Assembly (NCBI RefSeq): GCF_000219625.1
Contig: NC_018209.1
Span: forward strand, 1,488,001-1,552,000
Direction of reading: 5' to 3'
Origin: Zymoseptoria tritici IPO323
Taxonomy: Eukaryota; Ascomycota; Dothideomycetes; Mycosphaerellales; Mycosphaerellaceae
DNA length: 64,000 bases
Part shown: positions 11,001 through 22,051 of the stretch, in pieces
How positions within the stretch are numbered: the first letter of the stretch is position 1
How the letters are laid out: each line of letters starts with the position of its first letter
The notes under the pieces: generated by a model
Databases searched by the model: none
Seen by the model: only the letters and a program-made list of their open reading frames with translations
What the model was told of the DNA's origin: nothing
Program-made: the position numbers and the translations under genes

Positions 11001-12304
11001 TGCACCGGAAGAGTGTAAGAGGTGGTGTATCGCAAGCGTGGAGATGACCGTCTTTCCAGTTCCTGGATCGCCTGGACAAAAGAGAGCGCTGGCATTTGTC
11101 GAGAGAGCCCACTGTTGGAAATGCGGATGCTGGAGAAACCACTCTGCGGTACCAGCGGAGTGCTGACGGCTGAGGTCCGTAAATTGCTTCGAGTAATCGG
11201 TCGGACAGAGCCAGTCAAGTATTCTTTGCGTCTCCGCGCTGGCATGGAAATCCCGAACGGTCTGTTCGGTCTTTTGTACGGTCTCCTGGACTGGAACAAA
11301 CATCAGGATTGAGAGCCAGATATTTCAGCTTATCAGCGGTACTCACTGCTATTCACCGTCTCGACCAGATCTCCGATCTGCGGTGAGATCACGACATCTG
11401 CTGGGCGGACATATCCCAAAAGCTCTTTCGCAAACGCAGCTGCCGTACCCGCTGCGTATCTCTGCCAGACATCATTCTTGTGCTCGTCTGCGTAGTCGCA
11501 AATTCCTCGGATGACAAGGCATGGAAAGCTGTTCATTAGGCTTGCCGCCTCCATTTCAAAGCATATTGGCTTGATGTTTTCATTGCTGAGCCATTCCAAG
11601 ACCTCGTCCCGCTCTTGTGCATTTTTGATTAGGCGATTGCCCGATGCGATGATGCCATACCGAATTTCGGGATGAGGGCGAGCCTCCGTACCCAGTTCGG
11701 CTCGCAATGGATCTTTGTCGTTGCCAGGGTAGCCGTATGTCACCTTTGTCTTCTTATGACGCTGGAAGACTTGCATGAAATGTTCAAGCTTCGAGTCTTG
11801 GAACTCGTGATCCGCTTTCAGGCTTTCGATCGCATTGCGAAGTGCACGAGGAGGACTGGCCAGGAATCCTTTCCGCTCTTTAGTGGCCACACCACTGCTG
11901 ACCTTTGCTTTGTACAGATCGTACTGGGCCACACCTCCGCTCTTTCCGTCAGGACTACTGACTACGACGTCTCCAAGCAGAACATCTCCGATCCACGGTA
12001 TACCGGCGCCGATCCCGACCATGAGACCAATCCGAATGTGTGGAAGGGAGGCGCGAAGGCCGCTCACTGTGACGGCAGCAGAGACGAGACCGTACTCGCC
12101 GTCCGGAAGAGATGCAATGACGATGTTGTGCTTTGCGATGCGGCCCCAGCTGTATACATTGTCATCCCTCAAAAACTGGTGGAATCCGTCCGGCTCCTGG
12201 TGTCTCTCGTCCAGCATGAGTAGAGCTGCCGCCTGCTCAATCGGAAGCGCACATAGCCAGGCCACGGTATAAGAATCCGCCCGGAGTGGTTGCTCGGACG
12301 CCAT
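8076..12304 (-). CDS. PNP-NACHT-ankyrin NLR (STAND) protein
   Basis: Two exons (12304-11347 and 11290-8076) joined by a 56-nt GTGAGT..CAG intron give about 1390 aa in one frame. I start at MASEQPLRADSYTVAWLCAL, because the alternative upstream Met adds an unconserved stretch. Residues about 10-300 are a purine-nucleoside-phosphorylase-like domain ('VGIGAGIP', 'CFEMEAASLMN', 'VIRGICDYADEHKND'). A NACHT NTPase follows, with Walker A GDPGTGKT near 393-400 and Walker B LVVDALDE near 493-500. Ankyrin repeats span about 880-1150 ('GRTALMYAAWAGHSSVVEAL'), then a unique acidic C-terminus. Fungal proteins of this architecture are candidate self/non-self and heterokaryon-incompatibility receptors: the repeats sense, NACHT oligomerises, and the PNP-like domain acts as effector. 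Any role here is inferred. It is divergent from the metallo-beta-lactamase gene. Confidence 0.92.
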
Positions 12305-12784
12305 GTCAATGCAGTTCGCCTTCAGAGCGATGGAAGCCTCGAAAAACAACAGGCTCTTCAACGAAAAATTGGAGGACAGAAGAAGATGGGAAGAGAAGAA
12401 ATCAAGGGAAAATCAGCCTTGCTTACCATCTTACCTTTAGCGATGCGTCGTCTTGTTACACAACATGAGCATGCGCATAGCTCGAAGGAGTTGAAGACTT
12501 TAGGAGCTGACTTTAGAGGGGCAAATGGAGAAACTATATATGGCTCTCATTGCTGACGTAAGTAATGCGCCAATATAGACCGAAGGATTCGAAGGCAATT
12601 GCTACGCGGGGAAGACATGACCGAGGAAGAGAGCAGCTGCAATGCACAGAAGCGTCAAAAGGCATATTTACCATGAGGTAGGCTGCTCGATTTCATTCAC
12701 TTGAACATCCTAGCTCCTTCCTATTCCGAACCGCCATTATCCTCTACAACGCCGATCCCGGCGACTTGCCGTATCTCCATCACA

Positions 12785-13711
12785 ATGACATTCCCTCTTC
12801 CTCCTGCCCGCGAAAACCAAGTGTACGTGACCGTCTCGCCCCTGGCCGGCGGCTACATAACTCTCGCAGACCACTTCTTCGTCTCGCCGGCGGAGCCAAA
12901 CGCAGCCCGCACAGTACCTTCTCTGTCCTTCCTTATCAAACACCCAGGACCGAACAAGTTCTCCTCCAAAACTTCAAGACCCTTCCACCTCATGTTCGAC
13001 CTCGGCCTACGCCGCTCCAAAGACCGCTACCCGTCCGCTTTACAAGCTCACCTGAAAAGTCGAGAACCTCACCATCTGGAACCGGGTGTAGCAGCGCAAC
13101 TTTCCGCCGGCGGACTAGATCCGGGAGATGTAGACATGGTGATATTAAGTCATGTGCACTACGACCACCACGGCGATCCGGAGGATTTTCCCAACGCACA
13201 ATTCCGAGTCGGGAAGGGTGCATTAGATGTACTAGAACACGGGCTCGGAGCGGGAGGCAGTCATCAGCATTTCGTGCCTGGAACACTTCCTTCCGACCGG
13301 ACGCAGGAGCTCTCAGATCCAGCGGTGAGAGGGGAGTGGAAGTCTATGGGTCCGTTTCCGGCTACGTTGGACTTATTTGACGACGGGAGTGTGTTTGTGA
13401 TTGATATGCCGGGCCATCTTCCCGGACATGTGAATTTACTTTGTCGAACGGAGGGCGAGAGGTGGGTGATGTTGTGTGGTGATGCGTTTCATGATCGGAG
13501 ACTTTTGACGGGGGAGAAGGAGATTGGGACGTGGGAGGGGGAGGGCGGGAGGAGGCTTTGTATTCATTGTGATGAGGAGGGGGCGAGGAGGAGTATTGGG
13601 AGGTTGAGGGAGTGGGATCGGGTGACGGGGGAGCAGTGTGAGTTGGTGGCGGCGCATGAGGATGCGTGGTGGGAGAGGAATCGGGATAAGCAGTTTCCTG
13701 GAGTGCTGTAG
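12785..13711 (+). CDS. Metallo-beta-lactamase-fold hydrolase (lactonase-like)
   Basis: A single exon of 308 aa. I start at the ATG at 12785 (MTFPLPPARENQVYV), which has a CACA context; the frame continues upstream only through a TTG. The metal motif HVHYDHHGD gives H123, H125, D127 and H128. Further ligands are likely in 'MPGHLPGHVNLL', 'LCGDAFHD' and 'AAHEDAWWE'. Length and motif spacing fit the AttM/AiiA-type branch, whose bacterial members open N-acyl-homoserine lactones; fungal members often have unknown lactone or ester substrates. No signal peptide is seen. Transcribed divergently from the NLR gene, with about 480 bp between start codons. Confidence 0.87.
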   Translation: MTFPLPPARENQVYVTVSPLAGGYITLADHFFVSPAEPNAARTVPSLSFLIKHPGPNKFSSKTSRPFHLMFDLGLRRSKDRYPSALQAHLKSREPHHLEPGVAAQLSAGGLDPGDVDMVILSHVHYDHHGDPEDFPNAQFRVGKGALDVLEHGLGAGGSHQHFVPGTLPSDRTQELSDPAVRGEWKSMGPFPATLDLFDDGSVFVIDMPGHLPGHVNLLCRTEGERWVMLCGDAFHDRRLLTGEKEIGTWEGEGGRRLCIHCDEEGARRSIGRLREWDRVTGEQCELVAAHEDAWWERNRDKQFPGVL

Positions 13712-13914
13712 GCTGAGATAATCCCGATCGCGGGAGGTGGGAGGTACTCATACGGACGATTGAGTTGGTCGATCAAGGATGAGATGCCTGCGCCTCACCA
13801 ATCTTGATTAGATCGCCATCCCAAGATGTAATCGATAATACGCATCTCTCCGAACCGCCCAACTGCTCAAAACCCGCCACCACGCCTTCCAAAGCAACCG
13901 ATACCACCACAACC

Positions 13915-14307
13915 ATGGCCGGCTACCATCCCTCCACCCCCTGGCCCTCAAACCTGGCAGAATTCGACCTCGAAGCCGACATTCTCGTCGAGCAATCCTT
14001 CGACTCCCGCACCCCTCAACTGTCTCCAGCTGCTTACGATGACCGAAGCTTCGGTCCGGTGATGGGAACGTTACCGAAAGCCGTTGCTGGGGAGGAGAGT
14101 CAGCCGGCGGATGAGGTTGAGAATGCCCGTGATGATCCTTTTGTGACTTTGCCTTTGACGGGGGAGCGGCCGAGTAGAGCATCGGACCCGGTGGAGGATG
14201 GGGAGGCGAAGGTGAAGGCTGTGGATGCGGCTCCGATGAGAGCAAAATTGAAGGATGGGAATGAGGGGACTACGATGAGGTTACCCATCAGGGGGAAGAG
14301 GCCGTGA
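13915..14307 (+). CDS. Unknown small acidic protein
   Basis: A single-exon ORF of 130 aa starting at ATG 13915, in the strong context ACAACCATGG; the frame is open further upstream to 13804 but without a better start. It begins MAGYHPSTPWPSNLAEFDLE and is rich in Asp, Glu, Pro and Ser, with no hydrophobic segment and no recognised domain. A short basic end (LPIRGKRP) closes it. Likely disordered. Whether it is translated is not certain. Confidence 0.5.
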   Translation: MAGYHPSTPWPSNLAEFDLEADILVEQSFDSRTPQLSPAAYDDRSFGPVMGTLPKAVAGEESQPADEVENARDDPFVTLPLTGERPSRASDPVEDGEAKVKAVDAAPMRAKLKDGNEGTTMRLPIRGKRP

Positions 14308-14500
14308 AGGTATGGTGTGATCAAGTAGCGGAAATAATGTTTGAGTAGTCATGTCTCATTCAATAGTCTGTACACTCGTCATCTCTCTCAATCCCGGCGG
14401 AAGAATCTCTCGCCTCTATGCAAGAAAAAATGACATCACAACCCAGAAAATCCCGATCGCAATGCAATGCTTCAAACAAACATTCTCTCCCACCTCTTCC

Positions 14501-16510
14501 TTACGCCCCGCCGACAATAATCGTCAACGCCTTCGGACTCGTACTACCCACCAGCCCACTCTGGTTCCCACCTTCCGGCTCCACATCATCATACGAAAAC
14601 GCATACCCCTTTCCCTCGACTTGCATCTTCTTCAACAGATCCGCATACCAGTTCTTTACCGGCTCCGAAGCGGGGTAATAGCACTCCGGTCCCACGCTGG
14701 GTTGTACATTGCCATCCTCGATGAGGAATGTCGCACGGTTGAACGCCGCACACAATCTCGGGACGGTGGCGAGATGCACGGCGTTGTCGCCGGGAAGGAT
14801 GGCGAAGGGGCCGTCGTTGCAGCCGAAAATGTCTTTTGCGTTGGGTTTGGCGTAGCCGCGGTTGTCGCCCGCGCAGAGGAGTTGGTCGCCTTGGACGCGG
14901 CAGGTGACGTTGCCGGGGGTGGATTGCGTGTTGATGATTAAGTCGTTGGCGGCGTAGTGGGTCCAGACGGCGTTGACGTAGCTGTCGAAATATCCCTGGA
15001 AAGCGGTGGCGTTGTCGGCGATGAGGCTCGGAGGAGCGAGAACGCGGCGGACGTCACCGGCTGTATCGTAGGCGCAGAGTTGGTCCCATGGCTGTCCGTC
15101 CTTGGCGGCTTGAGCTTTGAGTTGATTGCAGAGAGCGACGGCGGCGTCGGCGGGCACGCCAGGGACGCGGAAGTCGTTGTCGTCGTAGGTGGTAAGTTCC
15201 ATGCCGAGAGGGAGGCCGACGAAGTCGACGTAGGAGACGTTGACGTAGATTCCGTAGTCGGCCGCCCAGGAGAACTCGGTGAAGGAGTAGTTGACTTCGG
15301 AGTTGGGGTCGGCGGGGTTGACGGCTGCGGGTTCGACGAGGCCGGGACCGTTGGTTGTTGCGACGACGAGGAAGGAGAGATCGCCGTCGGCGATCCAGAC
15401 GCGGGAGGAGGAGATGAAGCCGGGGAGAGAGATGGGGGTGGTGCTGTTGGCTGGTCCGAGTGGGATGGCAATGTCGCCTTGGACCGGGACAGGTTGAGCG
15501 GAGCCTGTGGTTGGGTAGATCCATTGTCCGTTCTGGCCGAGCATGACGAGAGCGCCGTTCGGGTCGAGGCCGGAAATGTAGGCCCGGACATTGTTGGAAT
15601 TGAGCTTGTTGACAAGCTGCAAGGAGAACACACCCTTGGAGATGGTGCCATCGACGCCCATTGCGACCGTTCCGGCATCAACGCGGGAGGAGTTGAGGCC
15701 AAATCTGGCTGGGTTGGCGCGAGCCCGGGCGCCAGCAATGTCGGTGATGGTGTTGTCGCGGTTGATCTTGTAGTCGACGCTCTCATCGGGAGGCGAAGAT
15801 GTGAGAAGTTCTGGCTCGTCGCTTGCTTCCCGAGTGTCAATGTTCACATTAATGGTCACATTCTTGGTCTCCATGTCGTCGGGTACAGAGATGGAAGTTG
15901 AAAAGGGGACAGATCCGGGTAGTGAGGATGAGCCCTGCGTTGATCCTGAGGATGATGGGGCTATTCTTGTTGATGTCGTGAAGGATGCTGCTGCTGATGT
16001 GCTGGGCGATGTCTGAGGTGATGCAGTACTCGATCCGGATGTGAGAGCCCGTGTCGAGCTAGCGCTTGCGACATCGCTGGAAGATGCTGCGGGCGCACCT
16101 GCTCCCTTGGGTGCGTTCAGGATTGTCGGAGCGTATAGTCGTGAGCTCGATGATGATGACTTGGGAAGCGAGACAGAGGCGGTGACGGTCAAATTATCCC
16201 CTGTCAGACTCCCAGGAGTGGTCACATTTGATGTCGAGATGGCACTCGGAAATGTCGGCGGTGTTGGTGATGTTGTGTTCAGTGCTGTGACGTTGCTGCT
16301 GCCCACGTTCGCCGTTGTGTTGTAGCTCGGTGCTGTCACATTTGAAGGTGCGAAGTTGACGCCGTTCCATGTTGTCGCATTGAGGGTGTTGGCTTTGCTG
16401 ATGAAGACTCCCCTTTCGTTCGAAGCGGGACGAAGCTGGACGGGTACTGAGAGAGCAGGAAGAACAAAAGCGGGAAGCAAGAACAGCGGAATGCTGCTGG
16501 AGGAATACAT
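14501..16510 (-). CDS. Secreted GH64 beta-1,3-glucanase (thaumatin-like fold)
   Basis: A single exon of 669 aa, starting at ATG 16510 (MYSSSSIPLFLLPAFVLPAL), a good signal peptide. Residues about 30-230 are a Ser/Thr/Asn-rich linker with many N-glycosylation sites. The catalytic region (about 265-669) holds 'LQLVNKLNSNNVRAYISGLD', 'ALVMLGQNGQWIYP', 'SSRVWIADGDLSFLV', 'FSWAADYGIYVNVSYVDFVG', 'LGMELTTYDDNDFRVPG' and 'FQGYFDSYVNAVWTHYAAND'. This is the conserved series of GH64, laminaripentaose-producing beta-1,3-glucanases. It probably acts on cell-wall glucan outside the cell. The long glycosylated N-terminal linker before the catalytic domain is unusual for the family. Confidence 0.88.
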   Translation of the reverse strand: MYSSSSIPLFLLPAFVLPALSVPVQLRPASNERGVFISKANTLNATTWNGVNFAPSNVTAPSYNTTANVGSSNVTALNTTSPTPPTFPSAISTSNVTTPGSLTGDNLTVTASVSLPKSSSSSSRLYAPTILNAPKGAGAPAASSSDVASASSTRALTSGSSTASPQTSPSTSAAASFTTSTRIAPSSSGSTQGSSSLPGSVPFSTSISVPDDMETKNVTINVNIDTREASDEPELLTSSPPDESVDYKINRDNTITDIAGARARANPARFGLNSSRVDAGTVAMGVDGTISKGVFSLQLVNKLNSNNVRAYISGLDPNGALVMLGQNGQWIYPTTGSAQPVPVQGDIAIPLGPANSTTPISLPGFISSSRVWIADGDLSFLVVATTNGPGLVEPAAVNPADPNSEVNYSFTEFSWAADYGIYVNVSYVDFVGLPLGMELTTYDDNDFRVPGVPADAAVALCNQLKAQAAKDGQPWDQLCAYDTAGDVRRVLAPPSLIADNATAFQGYFDSYVNAVWTHYAANDLIINTQSTPGNVTCRVQGDQLLCAGDNRGYAKPNAKDIFGCNDGPFAILPGDNAVHLATVPRLCAAFNRATFLIEDGNVQPSVGPECYYPASEPVKNWYADLLKKMQVEGKGYAFSYDDVEPEGGNQSGLVGSTSPKALTIIVGGA

Positions 16511-18955
16511 GATTAGCAAGGTATGTCTTGTCAATCAGAAATGATGTGATGATGACACTGACTAGGAATAAGGGTCAAGTCGTGTGTCCTTATATGCGAG
16601 CAGAAAATGAGCTCTGCGCTGTAGCAAAAGGTGTGGCAAGTAGAAGTTGAGGTTGGGAGACGGGACGTTTGGACGTTCGGCATCGGTGGCCGGATTTCGA
16701 CTTCAGCTTCGCAAACCGTTGCTGAGAAAGAATGAGCAACGGTCGCAAGCTACCTTTCGAGTTAGCGCCGCACTCTTCACATCTACCGTCAAGAGGTGAC
16801 TGTGTGATATGTGAATGCACATCTGGCGTGCTGATCCGGCATGTTCCATGGGTATCATTGAAGACTCCTGGAAAATGCAATGTGCAGTTGTATGCTTCGA
16901 GGGCTGTCTGTCACCAACACCAGCGACCTGGCAATCTCGGCGGCGAATGCGACGGCCGTTGCCATGCGACGCAACCCAGCAGCGTACACTTGAATGTCTC
17001 ACCAGGCCAAGTTTGTAGGTGGTGGGCCTAGAACAACGTTGTGCCGCGTGGTAGGGTGACTTCGCAACGGCGTACCAGTACCTCGCTATAGGCAGCGTAT
17101 GCCGGTGGTCTGCCCGAGGAGCACACAGTCGTGCTTGGGATGGCATGTGAAATCGCATTGCGCCGGGGAACCAATCGCGAGCCGGTCATGTAAAGATACG
17201 ATGTCCATCATAGTGCAAGTCACTCTTTCGGAAGTTGCAAACTGCCAGCCGGCTGGGTTGTCACCCGAAAGATCAGCGCAGGCGGCAAAAAAACCTCCGA
17301 TGAAGAGAATCTGGACTCCAATGTGGCTGACTGATGATTCTCCGTGGTGAGGCCAGCCTATAGCAAGACCGATGGTGCAAATTTCGCATGCTTTCGGGCA
17401 GTGCTTCTAGTCGGAGGTTGAATGAGCGGCGAGAGATCCGAAAGTTCGGGGCTGGGAGGCGGCCGTTGGATTACCTAGCGCTGGAGATCTCGCATGGCGA
17501 CGGGCCGCCGAGATTAATGCCAAATGACAGACGGCAAGGAATTCGTCATCTTTCTTGGTTGCCGGTGTGGTTTGGTTGTGAAGAAAGGATCGCGGCGGAA
17601 TTTGCATCATGATTGGTGAGAATGCCGCCCACTGGACAATGGCTTGCTGGCGGCGGCGGCGGCGGCGGCATTCGGAGACTTGCATCGCATCTTTACATCA
17701 ATGTTCTTGGAGAGGCGAGTCCGCGGCACGTATAGTCTGAATGCTGTATGCTGCGTTCTCGACCGAACATGATTCGAAAAGTCTGATGGTCTTCGCCGTT
17801 GGTGCTGGAAGGTGTGGCTGGGAAGCCGTTTGCGACCGTTGTAAAGGTCTCGCATCCGCTTGCCACGAGGACTTCTCGAACGCGCGTTCGGTCGCCATCC
17901 TTTCGGCCAAGTCGATGTATCAAGCAGGTAACGTACGGATATTCTGGTGCAAAGGAGGAGGTGATGTTGTGAATACAAGCAGGGATGCTCGGTACACTTG
18001 AAACCGTGGCGAAGGCCCTGCGTCCCGTCAGCCTCCTGATCTTATGTAAGCGGGAAACCATCGACACTGAGAGATGAGATCTCGCTTTCTTTCTCTTCTT
18101 TCTCTTCTTGAAAACATCACGGCTCGGATCACCCACATAGCTTCACGTCTCGACAAAAGACAACCTTGAGGGCCAGGCCAGGTGCTGTCATTTAGACGCA
18201 TAAGATGCTTCCATCCCAACAGCGAAGAGACGGTCCAACGAGCTCGAGAAATCGGGAGACTGGGAAGAGGTCGAAAAGGCTATTGTCGAGCTCAAAGAAC
18301 AAGCATTCGGGGACATTCTGAGTGAATTCTGAGTGACTTGCTCGCGGCAGGAAACAATCACGACTCGCCGGAGGTGATGAGGCCACTATCGATGGACGTC
18401 CCGAAAGCGTCTCCTTACGAGGATTCATGTCCATCAATGCGCATTCTGCACACCCAGAGACTCTGCATATATATATATCGATAGCTGACTTTAGGCCTCC
18501 AAACCCGGCGCTGTCAGTCATTGAGAAATGTCTTTCGAATTTCCAGGTCTCCGTATTCTGGGCGTCCTCCCATGTCTCGGCACGGACACATGCTGGTATC
18601 AGCAGAACGGCAATGCGACTCTGTTACCGCCATGAAACAAGTCCCTAGTATCGACAGGACTAATGCGGTCTCCAACTGCGTACACGTGATTGAAGCATAC
18701 TCACAACCGAAGATACGCTTTTGCTCGCGCCCTCGGCTCCCGCGGATCTCAACCAGCGGATGACGCCCAGCCAAGCTTCACTAACGCGAGACCGCGAAAC
18801 TCAATGATGTCGGAGGCGGTAGCGAGGAAAAGGAAAATCTCGACGTCGCTGAATTATGGCAGATGGCTATGTATATATGAGGTCGGTGAGCGCTGATTGT
18901 CGACCGTCCGGTCATCTCCTCGTATCTCATCCGATCCGCACAATTCATCGTCGAC
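16511..18955. other. Intergenic region, about 2.4 kb, no supported gene
   Basis: This lies between the divergent GH64 and trehalase genes. Several ORFs of 60-150 codons overlap on both strands, but none shows a domain, splice continuity or consistent codon bias. It contains a (GGC)7 microsatellite (17649-17669) and a short TATATATA run near 18467. Promoters for both secreted enzymes must lie here. Confidence 0.6.
17649..17669. repeat. (GGC)7 microsatellite
   Basis: Seven perfect GGC units in non-coding sequence between GH64 and trehalase. Confidence 0.9.
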
Positions 18956-20869
18956 ATGAAGAACTATCTCCTGCTCGCAGCCGGCCTGCCTCTGATCGCT
19001 GCCACATGGACCAACGGCTCTGTCATCGCTCCATGCGAGTCTACGTTATATTGTCAGGGAGAGATCTTGCGAGCGATACAATTGGCCGGCGCATTCGTTG
19101 ACAGCAAAACGTACGTCGACTTGCCGACAATTCGTCCTCTGGAAGATGTCGTCGCTGCATTTGAGCAGCTCACCCAACCATTGTCCAACAATACAGAGCT
19201 GCAAAACTTCCTGAGCGAGAATTTTGGCGAGGCTGGCAGCGAAGTGGAAAATGTCGACCCGGACTCGCTCACGACTGACCCCACATTTCTGGAACATGTG
19301 GACGATGAGGATCTTCGAGATTTTCTGGAGCAGGTCATTGATGTCTGGCCTGAGTTGACCCGCAAGTACGTCGGAGCATCCGACTGCACTGGCTGTGTGA
19401 GCTCGTTCATTCCGCTGAATCGCACATTCGTGGTTGCTGGAGGACGTTTCCGTGAGCCATATTACTGGGATTCGTATTGGATCCTGCTCGGTCTGCTTAG
19501 GACAAAGGGATCATTCACCGAGATTGCACTGAACATCATTGAGAATTTCCTCGACTTGGTGGACGAGTTCGGATTTGTGCCAAACGGGGCCCGGCAGTAC
19601 TACCTCAATCGCAGTCAGCCGCCCGTCCTCACACTGATGGTCAAGGCCTACGTGGAGTACACCAACGACACTTCCATCCTGGAGAGAATGCTACCAACGC
19701 TCGAGCGGGAGTACTCTTTCTGGACGACAAACCGCTCCGTGGACGTCGACGTAAACGGCACAACCTACATCCTCAACCGATACAACGTCAACAACAACCA
19801 GCCTCGTCCAGAATCCTACATCGAAGACTACCGCACCGCGACCAACAGCTCCTTCTACGCCCCTTCCGGCATCATCTACCCCTCCAACCCTCTCAACGAC
19901 ACCCAAATCGCCCAACTCTACAGCGACCTCGCCTCCGGCGCCGAGTCCGGCTGGGACTACTCCGCCTCCCGCTGGACCCGCAACCCGACCGACGCAATCA
20001 CAGACACCTACTTCCCCCTCCGTAGCCTCAACACAGCCAACATCATCCCCGTCGACCTCAACTCGATACTCTACGCCAACGAAGCCATTCTCGCCCAATT
20101 CCACAACCTTACCGGCAACGCCACCGCCGCGGAGCAATGGTCCGCCCTCGCCGAAACCCGCTCAAAAGCCATGACCGCCGTGCTCTGGGACCCCGACCAA
20201 TGGGGTTACTTCGACTACAATATCACCTCCTCCTCCCGCCAAATCTACGTCCCCGCCGACTCCTCCGCGACCTCCGATCACACCCACTCCCCCTCCTCCC
20301 CGCCCGGCCTGCAAGTCACCGTCCACGCTGCACAATTCTACCCCTTCTGGACCGGCGCCGCTCCGATCTGGCTGAAGAACAACCCCTCCGCCGTCCTCCG
20401 CGCTTTCCGCCGGGTGGAAAATCAATTGGACACTTTCCCAGGCGCGCCTCCAGCCACAAACCTCGCGACGGGACAGCAGTGGGATGAACCCAACGTCTGG
20501 CCTCCCCTGACCTACATCCTCGTCCAATCTCTCCTCAACGTATCTCCGACTTTCGGCACCGAAGATCCGAGCTATAACAAGACGCAGACTCTAGCGCTGG
20601 AGATCGCGCAGCGGTATGTCGACAGTGCGTTCTGCACGTGGCGGTCGACGGGCGGACGGACGAGGAAATTGCCGCCGCTGGGAGGCGAGGAGGGAGGGGA
20701 AGGTGCGATTTTTGAAAAGTATAATTCGACGAGTGTGTTGGTTGGTGGTGGGGGTGGGGAGTATGAGGTTCAGACGGGGTTTGGGTGGACGAATGGGGTG
20801 TTGATTTATTTTGGGGATGTGTTTGGGGGGAGGTTGGGGGTGGGGGGGTGTACGGCGGAGGGTGGGTGA
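18956..20869 (+). CDS. GH37 trehalase, secreted
   Basis: A single exon of 637 aa. ATG 18956 opens a signal peptide (MKNYLLLAAGLPLIAATW). The first trehalase signature GGRFREPYYWDSYW lies at 162-175 and the second, QWDEPNVWPP, at 508-517. The position after QWD is Glu, where family members usually have Tyr or Phe. Between them is 'FGFVPNGARQYYLNRSQPP', the Arg-rich substrate-binding segment. The C-terminal Gly-rich 'EKYN' segment (GAIFEKYNSTSVLVGGGGGE) is typical of GH37. It hydrolyses alpha,alpha-trehalose to glucose. The signal peptide and many Asn-X-Ser/Thr sites point to an extracellular or cell-wall enzyme, unlike the cytosolic, calcium-regulated neutral trehalase. The last 60 codons are G-rich and low in complexity. 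Confidence 0.93.
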   Translation: MKNYLLLAAGLPLIAATWTNGSVIAPCESTLYCQGEILRAIQLAGAFVDSKTYVDLPTIRPLEDVVAAFEQLTQPLSNNTELQNFLSENFGEAGSEVENVDPDSLTTDPTFLEHVDDEDLRDFLEQVIDVWPELTRKYVGASDCTGCVSSFIPLNRTFVVAGGRFREPYYWDSYWILLGLLRTKGSFTEIALNIIENFLDLVDEFGFVPNGARQYYLNRSQPPVLTLMVKAYVEYTNDTSILERMLPTLEREYSFWTTNRSVDVDVNGTTYILNRYNVNNNQPRPESYIEDYRTATNSSFYAPSGIIYPSNPLNDTQIAQLYSDLASGAESGWDYSASRWTRNPTDAITDTYFPLRSLNTANIIPVDLNSILYANEAILAQFHNLTGNATAAEQWSALAETRSKAMTAVLWDPDQWGYFDYNITSSSRQIYVPADSSATSDHTHSPSSPPGLQVTVHAAQFYPFWTGAAPIWLKNNPSAVLRAFRRVENQLDTFPGAPPATNLATGQQWDEPNVWPPLTYILVQSLLNVSPTFGTEDPSYNKTQTLALEIAQRYVDSAFCTWRSTGGRTRKLPPLGGEEGGEGAIFEKYNSTSVLVGGGGGEYEVQTGFGWTNGVLIYFGDVFGGRLGVGGCTAEGG

Positions 20870-22051
20870 TGGGTTTGATGGGCTATTGCCGCTTAAAGAG
20901 CTGCGGACCAGCTACGGACGGACTTTGCGAAGGCTCCATGAGCTTCGGTGCCGGCGATAGCACCGATGGGTCTGTTTCTGGTCTGCCACGATGACTTAAG
21001 CCCGCAATGAGGTTTCGAGTCAAGAGCTTGCCCACCTCTCCTATGCTTCTCGACGTCTGCTCGCAGCGGACGCGGTGGACGAAAGCACTCCGGATAGATC
21101 GCCTGCGCCGCGGTCGAGCCAATCACACAGTCCGAAGCCGTCCGCCGCTGTTGCTGTACAGCTGGGCTCACAATTTTGGTATCACGGCACGATCGGAGAT
21201 GTGAGTGACCGCAGTGTGTATCCAGGCCCTGGTAAGGAGATTCGCCTACGGATATGCGAGCACCGCAACACGAGACCGCTTACTCGCTACCGATCAGGGC
21301 ATATCCCGGCCATCAAGATTTCTGTATCAGCAAGCGATAGTACACATCATGCTGCGCGACATGGCCAAGCGACCATGCTTCAAAGTCGGCACGCTTTGCG
21401 GAGCTCAATGTAGCCCGGGTTGTGACAATTCGCTCTTACAAATTTCTCTCAAAAGTACGAGTCCATTTTAATTCATCACCCCTAGGCCGATGCGAAGCAG
21501 TCATGAAATGGTTTTGGTGGAACAGCGGCGGCCCGAATCACTGGCGAGACATCAATCAAGTTGTGCCCGGCCCGCCCATTCGGACGGTTCTCTCCTTTAC
21601 CAGGGTCTGCTGGTGCAATCTTTCGTTCCGGCTGTTTACTACCAGTCTGAGTGCTCGCTCCACCGCAGCATTCGCATGGAGGAAGTCGTCGAGGCTTTGG
21701 ATCAAACGTTAGGCAACATTGCTCTTCTTTCCAGCTTGAGTTATCTGCGTATTGCAAAGACTGGTCCCGAAGGATCGCGAGCGCTTCGAAGACAAGTCCG
21801 GTCCGTGCCCGGCGCACGGCTTAAGATTGGGCTCAATGTCCAGGGGTTGCCATGTAATGCCACCTCCGACCGGAGCCGGAACGCCAATACTTTGCTCCAA
21901 TGTGGAGCGGCCGCCCTCGCTCGTCTTTGGCCCGTGTATACGTGGCCGTCTTACCACCGGGCGTCCGTCTCCTTTCCCTCACCGCGGCAGTCGCTCATCG
22001 CTCCTATCATTCGTCACTCCAACCCATCGTCCGGGCAATCTTTGCTGCATC
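20870..22051. other. Intergenic region, no supported gene
   Basis: About 1.2 kb between trehalase and the Zn2Cys6 regulator. The ORFs here are short and overlapping. The regulator's frame stays open back to 21752, but that stretch looks like untranslated leader with no conserved feature. Confidence 0.55.

Noticed and set aside
14957..15901. 314-codon plus-strand ORF and 300-codon minus-strand shifted ORF over the GH64 gene
   Set aside because: Both are frame shadows of the GH64 coding sequence; their composition (Asp/Val/Gly or Pro/Ser/Thr) reflects codon bias and no domain is seen.
17693..18136. 147-codon minus-strand ORF with a Lys/Arg-rich start
   Set aside because: No domain, no conservation clue, several overlapping competitors, and it lies in a long promoter-like interval. 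Kept as unproven.
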